From: Stenopsyche tienmushanensis
Lineage: Eukaryota > Arthropoda > Insecta > Trichoptera > Stenopsychidae
Reading direction: 5' to 3'
Assembly: GCA_008973525.1 (NCBI GenBank)
Contig: WACJ01000517.1
Span: forward strand, 806,001-870,000
DNA length: 64,000 nt
Shown here: positions 11,791-24,146 of the stretch, piece by piece
Layout: every line of letters starts with the position of its first letter
Numbering within the stretch: the stretch's first letter is position 1
The notes under the pieces: model-generated
What the model was told of the DNA's origin: nothing
Seen by the model: the letters and a program-made list of their open reading frames with translations, nothing else
Database searches by the model: none
Position numbers and translations under genes: made by a program

Positions 11791-12140
11791 GACTTAAATT
11801 CGCCCAGACATCTTCCGTCTCTCTTTAGGTGCAATGTGCTATTTTAACAGCGCCATCTTCTGTGCAATTACCGATCGATCGCTTCTTGCGCGTGCACCGT
11901 TGACGGTTGATTGGTGATGCGCAGGAGGCGGGATTCGAAGAGGAGTCGGCGGATGGCCTTGAATGCGGGAAGATGTCCTTTTTGATGTCTTTTTGTTCGA
12001 CGCCCATCCATCCGTCCGGCTGTACATGATCCAATAGAAGAATGGACCTGTGGGTTAGCGCGGCCATCCTGACGAGCGCGTGGGAACGGGTAGCCGCCCG
12101 GGAAAACTCTGCCCCAAGAGCCTTCCACCCCAATGTATAA
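11791..12140. other. GC-rich island of unknown nature
   Basis: This block has far more GC and CpG than its neighbours. Three minus-strand frames are open for 62-102 codons, which is expected from base composition and is not evidence for a protein. It could be a CpG-rich promoter or 5' exon region, or part of a repeat. I see no tRNA fold despite a TTCGAATCCCGC word on the minus strand. Confidence 0.3.
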
Positions 12141-12184
12141 ATTTAATTACCTACAATATTATTCCATTTAAACTGTTGCGCAGA

Positions 12185-13005
12185 GTATGGGGGTTCATGT
12201 TGGAAGAGGTTCCCCGCCCTGCATGTACGTTTCAAGAAGGATGACCTCTCACGCAGATCAGTTCGCTATCAGGTCGTTTAAGACAGTGGCTTAATATTTT
12301 TATAGTATCTTTAAGACAGAGTGAGATGTCCTGCTGTGCAGTCTGTTCCAGCTTCCAAGCGCCTACCCATTTCACTCCGCGTCCTCCAAAGGAGACTAGA
12401 TTGTCGAGGAAGACTGGTTTCAGACTATATACACCAGAAGGTGCGACGGAGGATGAACGAAAATGTCCAACCTCGGTTTGAAGGGAGCTGCAACAGATGA
12501 CGAACTGCAGAGGTTTCCACTTCCCCGTGGTACTCATATTGGTTCGGTCGTTTATAGTACCTAGCCACGGAGATGAATCGCCGTTCGAGCAGCCGTAGCC
12601 ATTCTTGTAGTAGTGATGCCTTTTGCACAGATTCTTCCTGCTCCTACTGTAATTGGCAGCTTTACATTCTATTTTACGAGTACGCAGCACAGGGTAAGCT
12701 GCGCACCCAACTGACATTAGCTGGGCTATCCCAGCAGCGTTTGATGATCAAATACTCTACATCATTACCCCAGGAGTTTGACTGTTATCCACGAGGCATG
12801 AGGTTGGCCCCTCTGAGATTTTATGAATGGATACCGTAGTGAAACACCCACCCCAATGAAGATGGTTAAGTTAGGCTAGGTTACAAGGTATTCTTCAAGC
12901 TCTATATTAAAGAGCTGCGAGAAAGACCACAGCTACAAAATTGGGAAAGTCAGCGGGAAGAACACGCCCTGTGGCCAAGGCTATCAAACAACTTTTTTTA
13001 TCTTT
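12185..13005 (-). repeat. Dispersed repeat, relatives at 18.3 and 26.7 kb
   Basis: On the minus strand this resembles 18290-18720 (shared words around CTGCAGTYCGTCATCTGCTGC and the CTCGAACGG-GACTCATC block) and its downstream part resembles 26678-26890 (GTGTAYATGGTCTGAARC, GGAGGRCGCGGAG). The three copies are diverged and no encoded protein is recognisable in them. It may be the remains of a retroposon or a MITE. The boundaries are estimates. Confidence 0.5.
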
Positions 13006-14400
13006 TATCCTGCTCTCCTCAAGTGCTTTCCATTTGATAATAAGTTCGTATAAATTTAAGTAAATGATGAAGCTTCTTTACATTTAAATAGTCTTCCTTC
13101 AATTTCATCGTAACAATGCAATTCTGATAAAGGTGCCAAATAAGACAAAAAAAACTTATAAATGGATTGGATTCTATTTATGGTGATTTGTTCCATCTTC
13201 AACATGAGACTCATTTACAATCCTTGGTGCACTTAAGTTATGTAAAATATGACCTTTCTTTATCAAACTTGTTTCGCCTGTTGATTTTCATATGGAATTC
13301 GCATTTACTATTTCACTAGATTCATATTCTACATTGTCCTTCTTTGCGAAATCGACAATCTGTTCTTTATAACTTTCTTCTGATTGATTAATCATTTATA
13401 ATTTGAATATTCAAGTCGTTGAAGCTTTATTTACCACCATCATCAAAAATCCCATCTGATCATTTTTTTGCAAGTGCTTAATAGATTTTATTTTTCTCGT
13501 TCATCCGTAACATAATTGCATTATAAATTCAAAAAAATATAATAAGTAAGCTCTACTATAATCAGTGTTGCAATCCTTGTGCATTGTCATATTTGCATTT
13601 CAAGCTGTCAGAAACATTTCGCTCGATTTTGAAAGACTCAGATATGTACTATCTCAAAGGAATTGCATCCTTAACGAGAACGAATAGAGTCCAAAGCACG
13701 TATATTAATACGATTCTAAGTTACACATTGAATAAATATATTTTTGATCAAAAAATGTATATAAAAATTGAAGCGAATTAAATACGTTTTCTCTTTAAGG
13801 GTCGCAAAAAATTAGGACAAAATACCCCCTAACAATTTATCCCGTCACCCTACACATTTAGCGTATTTATAAATATACATCGTACAAAAACTTACAACAA
13901 TAAAATAGGTTTTACTGTATTTAACTAAATAACTTGTCCACTTTCATCTGTCAACTAGACATGGACCTAGTAAAGGACAGTATATTTTCAGGCGTTCTTG
14001 ACTGAGGTCTTCGAGCGTTATATATTTTATGGATAATATTTGAGCATTACTTTGCAAGATTTTGTTATCCTATTGCTTTTATAGACACATAGAAGACAAT
14101 AATCAAGTAACTAGATAGAATGTTATTAATATATGGAAAAGCGAGCAGACTTTAAGTGCTATGTATATTTTTAAATTAAATTAATAAGTCGTATCTTGTG
14201 AAGCTTTGTGGCCTATTTTACAGCCAGCTTTGTACTTTTTTTTAATTTTATCAGTGTTCCCACGGAATCACAAGCGACAAATAGTTGATAAATGATATGA
14301 TTATACCTTTATTAATACAATTGTCATTTTTCATCGCTGATACGATTTATTAAAATCAATCTGAGGTAGACAATTAAAGTCAGCCTCATTGCTTATAAAA
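13006..14400. other. Non-coding AT-rich stretch
   Basis: No coding, RNA or repeat feature can be supported. Confidence 0.5.
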
Positions 14401-14620
14401 TTGAAGTGTTCATATAAAAGGTTTACGGCCACTGGATAAAAGGGTGGGTAGCGTGGACAAATGACGTATTCATTAGGCGGCAGCCAACTCTGACGGGAGA
14501 CAGTTGATCATTTTGACGTCGGTCCATCCCTGACAGCCAACTTTCACTATCCAGTGGCGTCCGTAGCCTTTCTCAGACCCCAACCCTGACATCTACTCGT
14601 TCATTATACCAAGACAACCC
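14401..14620. other. GC-richer block with inverted CCACTGGATA words
   Basis: GGCCACTGGATA near 14427 and TATCCAGTGGCG near 14546 form an inverted pair about 120 bp apart, with flanking TACGG/CCGTA also mirrored. The outward-facing GGCCACTG and CAGTGGCG words resemble hAT termini. The block may be a small foldback element or a conserved non-coding element. Confidence 0.3.
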
Positions 14621-15698
14621 TCTAATGACGAATGAACATATATTTTTTTGTTTCAAATTGAAAAATAGTACCGCCTGATAATTCAGCGTACATTTCGCCA
14701 ATGTGGGACGCTACGACAAAATCATAAATTTAAGGGATGATCACTATTTTTCCGAATAAATATTACATCAATCTGCTGAGCGACAATTTATTGCCAGATC
14801 GAAACGTCGGATTTCAAATGAATAATTTTGCGTCGTAAATTATGTCGCATTTTTATCATACATCAATGATCTTTTTCATCGCCGCACAAATATCAAATTG
14901 GCTCTCACCAATGTAATTAATTCATGGATTTAATATTAAAGTACAAAGCTAAGCCGGCTAATATGTCGCTTTGACATTTAAATCAATGATAGCAACCCAT
15001 AACACATACACGACTATGTTTCCATTAAATATGTTAATGAAAACATTACATATTAAAATTTCGTTGATTCGAAATTTCAAAATAACTTGAAATGCTCCTA
15101 TAAAAATCAAAGGATCTAACTTCTTTGGCAAATATTTATCCAAATATATACAAATATGTAATTGCAAATTTTATTGAATAAATAAACAAAATGTCTATCC
15201 ATATCACATTTTTAAACAAATAGACTACATATAGATATAATTATTTCCCATGAATTAATACGAAAGTGACCAAGTTCTTCAGTATACTAGGATTTGAAGA
15301 AAGATTCCAATTTTTATAAAATCTTTCCCGATGATAATTGTCATTTTTTTTTCACCATATTGATCAATAAATATATATTCAAAAGTAGTTTAACTTATCA
15401 ATAAGTGGTTTTCAAATGTTTTCAAAGGTTTTCAATAAGATGACCTTTTTGCTTTTGCGATGAGTTATTTTAATAGTAACTATGTATAGATCTTACCCAA
15501 ACTTTTTCGCTTTGTTCATTAAAGGATTTTACAGAATTTAGAGTTAAAAAATAGTTCGGGATCCTTGTGTTTCAATAAAAAATAATATTTCTATTTATTC
15601 CCCCTAGTGTTAATGAAAGTGGTCTGGCCAGACCCAGATTTTTTTTCATAGAAATTGTATGAAAAATCACGTTTTTCTTCATGTTTCCTAAGGAAATT
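14621..15698. other. Non-coding AT-rich stretch
   Basis: No gene is supported. Short frames such as 14958-15167 (minus) have no recognisable content. Confidence 0.5.
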
Positions 15699-16377
15699 TT
15701 AACCTTTTGAGGAGTGAGCAAATTTAGAATCGATGAAGTCGTTGATGTCATAATCGCTTTACATCGATTACTTTCTGTCAGCTCCAATCAGCGTAAGACA
15801 ATTTTTATTTCGAAACAAAGTCAATTGTAACAATGTTGATAGCACACAATATTCGATCGCATTGTGCCCCAATTTGAACTTTACAAATAGCTAGCGGATT
15901 TTTTTTTTGTTGACGCCATTCTGTTGACCCTTAAAGGAGTACTATCCCAGGGCCTGGGAAAAAAACTATTCAGAAAAGGCACTTTTGTATATTAAGCTCG
16001 GAGATAGACAAAGACAGAGATAGAACGTAGCGCAGTTCGGGAGACAGAGACGGAGAGCTTCCTCGCATATATCGCACGATTGAATAGATCGTTAGCCCAA
16101 ATTTATCGACTTACAATGATTTCGATTTCAAGTTTGTTATTTGTTTACACAATGAAATGACCGAATATTTTGTGCTATCGACAGTGTTTGTATATTAAAT
16201 TGCTTCCTGTTCGTGGCGAATCTTTGTCCAATTATAATTTCTTTCTAAAGGAGGAGCAAATGAATCGATTTTTTGTGTATTGTTTATGTAAAGAAATTAT
16301 GTGGTCTTGTATGTTAACAGTGTTTATTTACAATTGACTGCCTCGAATTCAATTTTGCTCACTCCTCAAAAGGTTAA
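15699..16377. mobile_element. TTAA-type MITE, composite copy
   Basis: The segment begins TTAACCTTTTGAGGAGTGAG and ends in the exact reverse complement, so the outer ends are a perfect inverted repeat at TTAA. Inside are a solo left end (15699 to about 15880) and a nearly full inverted copy (about 15924-16377) of the element found at 34907-35445. The inner copy starts at a decayed TTGA followed by AAAGGAGTACTATCC. TTAA flanks point to mobilisation by a piggyBac-type transposase. No coding capacity is seen. Confidence 0.75.
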
Positions 16378-17999
16378 ACAATAGAAATAGCAAAAATGAC
16401 TCAATATTAAAAACCTATCCTAACACTGACCCTGCCAAACCTGTACCACTTCAAGTATAACGACTTATTGAATTATTTTTATGACATGTAACATATCATT
16501 GAAAAGGATATAATCTAGAAAACTTTTTAAAACCAAACTAAATTAAAAATACTTAGTAAAAGTTCAAAATGATTAGTTTTTTGATCAAAGAATTTAGAAG
16601 TTGACATTACTCATTCGTTTGAACATTTTATGTGACTTTAGAAGCTCAGAAGTTATTATCTCTAAACCAATTGCATAAAATAATGATGTATTTATATTAA
16701 AAAGTTACAATAGTTAACAGTTATGTAATAATTCGTGCTGTAATAAACACACATTAAAAAAATTTGACGATTTAAAGGTGAAATTTTGGGTATTTTTTCA
16801 AAATGTTGAAAAAAATCTATTTCGACAACCCTGATATTTAGGACATAGGGATTATGCGTGAAACCTAGAAAAAGGCACCCCTAACCTCCTAAAATAGTGT
16901 CTTTAAAATCAGTGACAACTGCAAAGTTTTAACTAAAAGGTTAAAAAGCTAATCACAACTGTTCTTATGCCTATTTTTTTATTCCTGTTAATATCAACTT
17001 ATATTTTTTATTTGAACATAATCAATTATGTTTTTAAGCACAATACTATCCAGATATGTAGGATAAGGAAAACCTTTCTATTTGTGCCTTTAATTCGTTT
17101 CAATGCCATGATCTGATGGTTTAAAATGGTCTTTCAATACAAGCGGGACCTCAAAGCGATTTGATTATCGCGTCCTAAAATGGGTTATTCAGATTTTAAT
17201 TGAATTCCTGAAGGTCTTTCGTAGCCCACTAAAAAAACTCGTCCCGGCAAAAAGGTAGACAGGTCGCCAAACGGGAAATTAAAAAAAAATGATATGTTCA
17301 TGCGTTGTAACGTTGCTCTATGAAAATTCCATGCGAGCATTATATTGTATTTTATTTCGAGCTTTTCTTTTCTTTGTGCTTTCTTTCTTCTCGTTCGAAT
17401 TTAGCTGAATGGGTTTTTTAATAAATTATATTTTTCATTGTGCATGGAAAAGAAGCATATTTCTTTGATTGAATGCACCGCGTGGAACTTTTGTGCGGTA
17501 TCTGTACTAGGGGAGCTTTTCAAATATAATTTTTGGAATAATTCTTATTTGACGTTGCTAAAAGGGACTTTTATTTCGTTTGTCGGGTATAGATTTCACT
17601 TAAGCAGCTTTTACTTCTTTCATTATTCGATCACAATCATGCATACACAATCGGCATTTGAACAAAATCAAGTTCACGTCAAAGTAAAATTTGCAACGTT
17701 TTTTGCTCATTAAAGAGCATTTCGTACATATTTTCTAGATGAAAGAACCTGTATATAGTAAGATAGTAATCAATCAACTAGAATGATGATTGGAACAACT
17801 TGATATTTATATATAATCTTTCCAATTTCAATAAATATTCAAAAAGAAAGACATATATTAAGGCTCAAAAATAAAATAATAAAAAATTATACTATTATAT
17901 GAATTTTTAAAAAAATCATTTGGTATTAGATAAATATTATTAAATAGATTTCGTGTGTATTTGCTTGTTTTTCTGTGATTTTTTACGATTACATAAATA
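16378..17999. other. Non-coding AT-rich stretch
   Basis: No supported gene. The plus-strand open frame at 17438-17713 is rich in Phe/Tyr/Ser, as expected from chance in AT-rich DNA, and has no motif I know. Confidence 0.5.
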
Positions 18000-18260
18000 A
18001 CTAGTGATTACCCGGCATGCGTTGCAATGCCTCGTCTCGCATAACAAACTGCGTACATAAACAATATTTTTACTATACTTATGTTATTTCCGCAAGTGTA
18101 AACAATAAGTTGACAAAGTTTTATTGCAATCGGATAAACGGTATAGCAGCACATTAAACACGGACAAACAAACATTGATTTTTATATATTAGGCTATGCT
18201 TATGTTACTTGCGCAATCTTTAGCAATAAATAGACGAAGTTTTACGATGAACGGTATGGC
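18000..18260 (-). repeat. Dispersed repeat with two ~120-bp monomers
   Basis: Read on the minus strand, it contains two diverged tandem monomers with ATATATAAAAATCAATGTTT, GCGCTG..ATACCG and ATTGCAATAAAACTTTGTC. The same two-monomer unit occurs on the plus strand at 30217-30480. The right edge words ACTAGTGATTACCCGGCATG are reminiscent of widespread short insect elements whose ends read ACTAGCTGACCCGGC. Class is uncertain (MITE or Helitron-like). Confidence 0.6.
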
Positions 18261-18289
18261 TTTTAAACGCTGCTGTAGTTAACAACACA

Positions 18290-18720
18290 GCTAACTTGAG
18301 TTGAATACGCAGGTCACCCTGTGCTGCGTACCCGTAAAGGGGTGTGTGGAACTGCTGATTACAGAAGTTGGTGGAGTCTATGTCAAAGGTATCGCCACTG
18401 TCCTCAATAGCTTAGTGCATACAGGGGAGAACGGCTTTAGGTTGCTCGAACGGAGACTCATCTCCATGGCTAGGTACTACAAATGACCGAACCGATACGA
18501 GTACCATGGGAAAGGAGTAGCCCCTGCAGTCCGTCATCTGCTGCAACCCCCTTCAAACTGAGGTTGGACTCATGGTGGCAGTGAACCCGTGGAAGTATTT
18601 CCTTTAAACTTAGCGTAACCTTTGTCCTTCCTATTCCAACACACCTGAGGGTGCACTCAGTCTGAGCTGGTCTTTCTATATCCAACATCGGATATGACAC
18701 ATCAAGATTCATGCTTGATG
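18290..18720 (+). repeat. Dispersed repeat, copy of the 12.2-kb family
   Basis: Plus-strand words GCTCGAACGGAGACTCATCT and CCTGCAGTCCGTCATCTGCT match the minus strand at 12185-13005 with moderate divergence. No intact frame. Ends are approximate. Confidence 0.5.
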
Positions 18721-20575
18721 GACGTCATAAGGACTTTAAAGAAATCAATGCACACTTTGAACACAACAATATGTTTCACATTTGGTAGTGCGAAAAAATT
18801 TTAACTTAAGTTTTTTTTCACTTGTCTGATTTCTGAGAAATTATTCACATTCATAAACATAATAATTGCTTTATTCACAAATTTGCAGCTTACAATCCGG
18901 GTTTTCCACACTACACTTCGCCCAAAGTTCAGGTAATTTCACAACAAATTCACGAAACTCTTTTTCGAGTTTACTGCATCGATATACTTTAACATAACAG
19001 TGATTTTCAATATGTGGTGCGTGTACCAGCGTGATAAAATACAAAAAGTGATTCTTTTTTATTTGAATTGTATGAACGAGCATAGATTAAATGGTACGTA
19101 AACACACGAACAAAACATAGAGAAAAATTCAATCGTTTCATCGTTCTATATTAAAATTACATTTGAATTGTGTATTCTTTCTATGACAAATTTGTATTTT
19201 TTTTTTAAATTATAATTTGCAATATTTTGCCGACGGATGGCATTTACATATATTTTATAGAATTAAAATGTTGACACATATGTGTACTATCATACCTAGA
19301 AAGAAATTTAAATCTATAGCAAGTTTGTACGTATTCAGTCAGTTTTAGTTTGAAAATAGCTGATTTATTTTTCATTAAGCAATGACTCAGTGGAAGTAAT
19401 ATTTTTTACCTGCGAAATCATAATATATCAATGCAATAAGATATAAGTAATGAGATGCAAGTTGGATTTTTGTTTCAAAATGGTCTTGTTGCACCGTTAC
19501 ATGTAGCTTCATGACGCACCATCTAGCGTAGTTGTGCATTTTGCATAAAATATTATATTATATTGTACTTTTTTGCTGAGCGTATGCTTTTGATGTCGTA
19601 TTTCTTTTAATGTGTGATGGAAAGTCAAATTGAAAACATTCATTTTTTGGGTCAAAATACCTCAAGGCCTATGATAAGGATCGGGATGACTTGACCGCGC
19701 TACATTGTTCCCCTGACACGCCATTAAGGATTCGACTTGCGCCCCCGCCGGTTTTAATCGAATCACAAATAAAATTTTGTATAGCTATTGGAAATTTTTG
19801 AACTGTGAGTATAGCGCCGGGGGCGCAAAATGAACGTTCATACAAATTCCGATTAACGCGCGTTTGAAGGGTACGCAGCCCTGACGAATAATTGGTTTAC
19901 TTAAGGGAAGACACGTACCATCAATTTGCCCATCACCAGGCACTGTTGCAAAATCGTCGGCCATCTTTTTGCTGAGTTACCACAATAAAAAAATTATACC
20001 ATTCAGCTCGTTGTCGCAGGAGAGAGATATAAGACCTGGATCTGATCGTAAAAGGACGACGTCACTCACTTTAATGTGGAGTGTCCACTCGCCAACAATT
20101 ACAGAAATAGAAAGTTGACAGCTTTTGTTCCGAAGAAAAATTGTTTATACACACCTTTTCATCGTCCTGCTCTCGAAGTCCTGGAGTCATGTTTATCATG
20201 ACAGGATAATAAATGCAATAAAATATATAGGGACACTATCAAAAATTATGATAAATTGCCGCCATTTTAAGATCTAATTATCAATAAAATAAACCGTCAA
20301 AATTATTATTTATTGTTTTCTATTATAACTCAAATATATCAACACAATAAGATTTAATTCCATTCATGATTTCACCATATCATAATTCAATGTTTGGGGA
20401 CTTCCCATTTTAGGGACGTTAAAGGTTATGAAAGAAATATACAACAACTTAAAGTCATGGTAAATCCAAATAAAATGACATTGTTTTAATTATCTAGTGT
20501 AAAAAAGTATATATAATTATGAAAAATATGTTAAAAGATTATTGCACAACGAATGACTATCTGTTCATTTTTATT
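18721..20575. other. Non-coding stretch with a GC-rich island
   Basis: No gene is supported. About 19680-20060 is GC-richer and holds an inverted pair GCGCCCCCGCCGG / CGCCGGGGGCGC about 60 bp apart. This could be a structured regulatory element or a conserved non-coding block. Confidence 0.4.
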
Positions 20576-20579
20576 TCCA

Positions 20580-20893
20580 GACATAAGCTGTGTTGTTTTT
20601 AATAAGGATTGTAATTGATGATGAGAAATGGGTTTTATATATCAATTTAACAGCTTTCTACAAAATATCTATTTGTACACCTCGACCATCTTTAACTTCA
20701 AATAAGGTTTTCCTTTGTGTGGAATATAATAGGATTATTTCATTACAATGTGCTGAAACCAGGAGAGATTATTACAGTAGACGTGTATTGTGCTCAATTA
20801 GCCAGATTGAAAACAGAGTTGCAATAATGCAAGACTACACGTAACAAGGATCATCCAGGAAAAATCATGGAACTTGATTCTGAAGCTTTACAT
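20580..20893 (+). pseudogene. mariner transposase relic (second family)
   Basis: The frame at 20590 has IDDEKWVLY (the first catalytic Asp block). After a frameshift, another frame reads YNVLKPGEIITVDVYCAQL, and then GKIMELDSEALH appears before the hAT copy 2 terminus. These are in mariner order. The differences from the 4.6-kb relic (DEKW rather than DESW, LKPGE rather than LQQGE) indicate another mariner lineage. The frame is cut by hAT copy 2 at 20894 and I cannot see it resume at 26678. Confidence 0.7.
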
Positions 20894-21257
20894 CAGTGAC
20901 TCTCAACCTTTTTGAAGTCACGGTGCACTTTTGACCATGGGAAAAAGTGGCGGTGCACCAAAATTAAGAAGTCGAAAAAATTTGTATACATAGACATAAT
21001 TTTTATTACATATTTAAAAAAATAATATTTTCTTTTTATGTCAAATTATATAAAAAATGTTTATAATTGAAAATATATTTAGTTAGTTAATTTTTCCCTA
21101 GAAACAATTTTATATTTATACGCGTTTTATTAAAAATATTTGCTCTCTTTAAGTGGTAAATCTAGGTTGGGGGAGGGGGTGTTTTTTTTCCGTTGTCCAC
21201 CCAAAATGATAGTCCCTGCTTAACACAATAGAAGTTATATGATCAATCAAAAATCAA

Positions 21258-21452
21258 TTAATGTGCTACCTGAGCTTGTTGGCTTTTGCAGATATCATAA
21301 ATTTTAGGTCGAATATTTGATAGAGCTACCCTCAATTCTTCGTCTAAATTCGTAAATCTTTCTCGTTTTTTAGTTTTCATATTAGTTATTGTTGAGAAAC
21401 CGAGCTTACATAAATATGATGTCGGAAACTATAACAAAATGCTCAGAGAGAT
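21258..21452 (-). pseudogene. hAT transposase C-terminus (copy 2)
   Basis: Sixty-five codons on the minus strand with one in-frame stop include SYLCKLGFSTITNMKTKKR and the ending KSQQAQVAH plus stop. This is the hAT C-terminal dimerisation region; the SYLCxxGFS motif is characteristic of the ZBED5/SCAND3-like branch. The frame ends at the junction with the RTE fragment. Confidence 0.8.
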
Positions 21453-21454
21453 TG

Positions 21455-22437
21455 CTTAAGAACTATCGTCCAATTTCGCTTTTCTCCCATATATATATAA
21501 AGTATTCTCTAGAGTTAAAACTAATAGGCTGGCAGATCGATTTGACAAATTTCAACCTCGATAACAGGCTGGATTTAGAAAAGGCTTTAGTATCATCGAG
21601 CATATCTACATACTAAGACAAATCATCCAGAAAACCGAAAAATATAATCAGCCACTGTCTAAACTATCTCCCAAGCTTATCATAAACGCTTTGGAAGATG
21701 TGTTTAAACTGCTATCTTTGAAAAAGTGCCGACGCAGTATTGACAACACACAAGTGGAGAAATTATGACATAGTATTAATAGCCGAATCGTCTGAAAAGC
21801 TTCAAGACATGCTCCAAGACCTAAACGAAGTGTCAAGTAAAATTTGTCTGAAAATGAACATGGATAAAATCGAAGCCATGATAAATAGTCACAATTCTCA
21901 GACCTTCGGGGCGATATCCATTGGGGGAACACAAATTGAGGTTGAAAATGAATACACTTATCTGGGACAAGTAATACAACTAGGACGACAGAATTTCTCA
22001 ACAGAAATTGACAGACGAATACCACTGGGATGGCAGCATTTAACCAACGCATCATCCCAGTGTTAACCCACGAAGACGTGGAATCTAATATCAGGCATTT
22101 TACACAGAATAAAGTTTTCCCAGCGTGCCATAGAGAGATCTATGCTCGGAGTGTCTTTATAATATAGAATCAGAAACGAGGATATCCGAAGAAGAACTCG
22201 AGTAGTAGACGCTACTGAAAGAATTGACACACTTAAGTGGCAATGGGGGAGACAAATGTGTCGAAGAAACGACGGTCGATGGGGAAGAAAAGTGTTGGAG
22301 TGGAGACCCCTGTAAGACTGACGACATCGAAAGAATAGCAGGATGAAGCTGGATGCGGAAAGCGGAGGATCGAGAGGGATGAAGACTCATGCTTTCAACG
22401 GTGGACGAACACAGACTGATGATGATGATGATGATTA
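21455..22437 (+). pseudogene. RTE-type LINE fragment (copy 2)
   Basis: It reads KNYRPISLFSH near 21462, then after an internal deletion the post-active-site block DIVLIAESSEKLQ (frame 21740-22066), then GGTQIEVENEYTYLGQVIQL, and ends in a (TGA)n tail near 22420-22437. This is the order expected of an RTE reverse transcriptase C-terminal half. It inserted into the hAT transposase gene before the composite duplicated. Confidence 0.8.
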
Positions 22438-22599
22438 TGAATCTTTCCTCTGCGGTCAGACTGCATGACGATTTGAAGATTCCGCCACGACCAGGCGCAC
22501 AGCTCATCAGATACCCATTGAAACCATCCTTCTGTATTCAACCATCGACATCTTATTCCGCACTCTATGTAAGAGCCTATTGTGACAACAAAATCAAAA

Positions 22600-23580
22600 G
22601 TTTATCGTGGCTTTAAAAAAAACATAATTTATCGGCTTTAAATCCTACATCTTAAAATAGACATCAAGGACCTCCAATTTACTATAAGTCGCAGTACAAA
22701 ACAATTAAAAAACTAAGAACACTTGCCTGAGTATCGACGCTGCATGACGTTCAGGATAGATCCTGGAGTACGGGACGCATTCTGGAACAACACTGCACTT
22801 TATTTATTAAGATATATCCCTCTGACGATTAAGCCAAACCGTATAACCTAAGAACCGAACACGCACTGATTGTCGCCTAGCTTAATTCGACGGCTCAACT
22901 GAGCGTACGAATATAAATGTATTAATACTAAATGTAAATTATTATGAAAAACTATTGAAAGAATGCATGAGATTCTCTCTGAGATGAGCTCTTTTGATAT
23001 ATTCCCAAAAATATTTTTATCAAATTTGAAATTCATTAAAAAATAATATATTTATGCAACGAAAAGGATGGTGATTTTTTTTGAAAAATAATATTTTTGG
23101 GAATATATCGCAGCAGCCTATTTAATCCCATGATTTTAAAAAAATAGTTTTTCATATAAATATTAATAATTTGTTATAAATGCGTTTCAATTTGTCCGTC
23201 CAGTTTAGGCGTCGAGTTTATGCTATGCAACAATATTCGGTGCAGAGCTATATTTTATTTTCACAGGTTAGGATGTGCATGTGCGTATGTTAAGTGATAT
23301 TTTTTAATACACAGAGTGTTGTGCCGTTCCGGAATGTGATCCGTGTTCCAGACTGTATCCTGATCGTCATGCAGCTAAAATATTGAGGCAAGTAGTCATA
23401 GTTTTTAAGTATATTGTAATACGATTTATTATCGAAATGTTTAATGTTGAACAATTGCATAAAGATTTTAAGAACACAGATCGGAAATAATACTCATAGT
23501 GGATTGGAAAATCAAGATGTCTATTTTAAGATGTAGGATTTAGGTCCGATTTTTGTATCATTTTTTTAAAGTCACGACTA
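22600..23580. repeat. Long imperfect foldback inside hAT copy 2
   Basis: Counterpart of 6276-7256. The plus-strand arm carries the ECCAVPECDPCSRLYPDRHA-type frame at about 23310-23390, preceded by a pyrimidine-rich ACACAG acceptor-like site. The minus-strand arm carries the CSVVPECVPYSRIYPERHAA-type frame at about 22725-22806. Both frames run into AGGCAAGT, a GC-type donor-like word. Confidence 0.7.
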
Positions 23581-23848
23581 ACATTCAAATGTATATGTAA
23601 AATACGATATTCGGAAGTGATTCATTTAGCATTTCATAGCTAAAAGCTTCATTAAGCATCAATTTTTCCTTAGATTAAATAAAATACATCATATATCATT
23701 TTAAAAATATATCATCAGCTAAATAATTGGACTAAAATGTGTCAAATATTTAATTTCAGGTATGAAATCGTATTTAATATAAAAGCAATCCGCAATTGTT
23801 TGATTACGAAATCGACCAGCCTTGATCAATCAATAGTCTTAAGTTTAG

Positions 23849-23952
23849 ATGGACGTTGTGAAAAATTGTACAGTGTGGTTCAAAAGAACTGCTGGTGAGC
23901 CAAATTCCAAAGGTGTCCAGGACTTCAAAATTCATGCAGTAAGAGCTCTCAG
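23849..23952 (+). other. Exon-like piece ending in a splice donor (hAT copy 2)
   Basis: Same 104-bp frame as 5900-6003: ATG at 23849, NCTVWFKRTAGEPNSKGV, ending CAG|GTAAGG. Its preservation in both copies shows it belongs to the element. Function and origin are unknown. Confidence 0.45.
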
Positions 23953-24146
23953 GTAAGGATAATAAGATTTACAAGATAAATTTGAGCTATCATTTAATTT
24001 GTCATCTAAAATATACACACAAAATATTTGGTCTAATGGATGTTTAAATTCTTTGTTTTAGGTAAGTCTTTCGAATAGCGCAATATCATTCCGAAATACC
24101 GAAGTTTTCAAATATACTCATACTTTGAGTTAAATACATAATGCGT

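Noticed and set aside
11920..11960. tRNA-like B-box word (TTCGAATCCCGC, minus strand)
   Set aside because: No matching A-box or cloverleaf can be folded around it.
11825..12133. Three overlapping GC-rich minus-strand frames of 62-102 codons
   Set aside because: All three frames are open together, which base composition explains. No recognisable motif.
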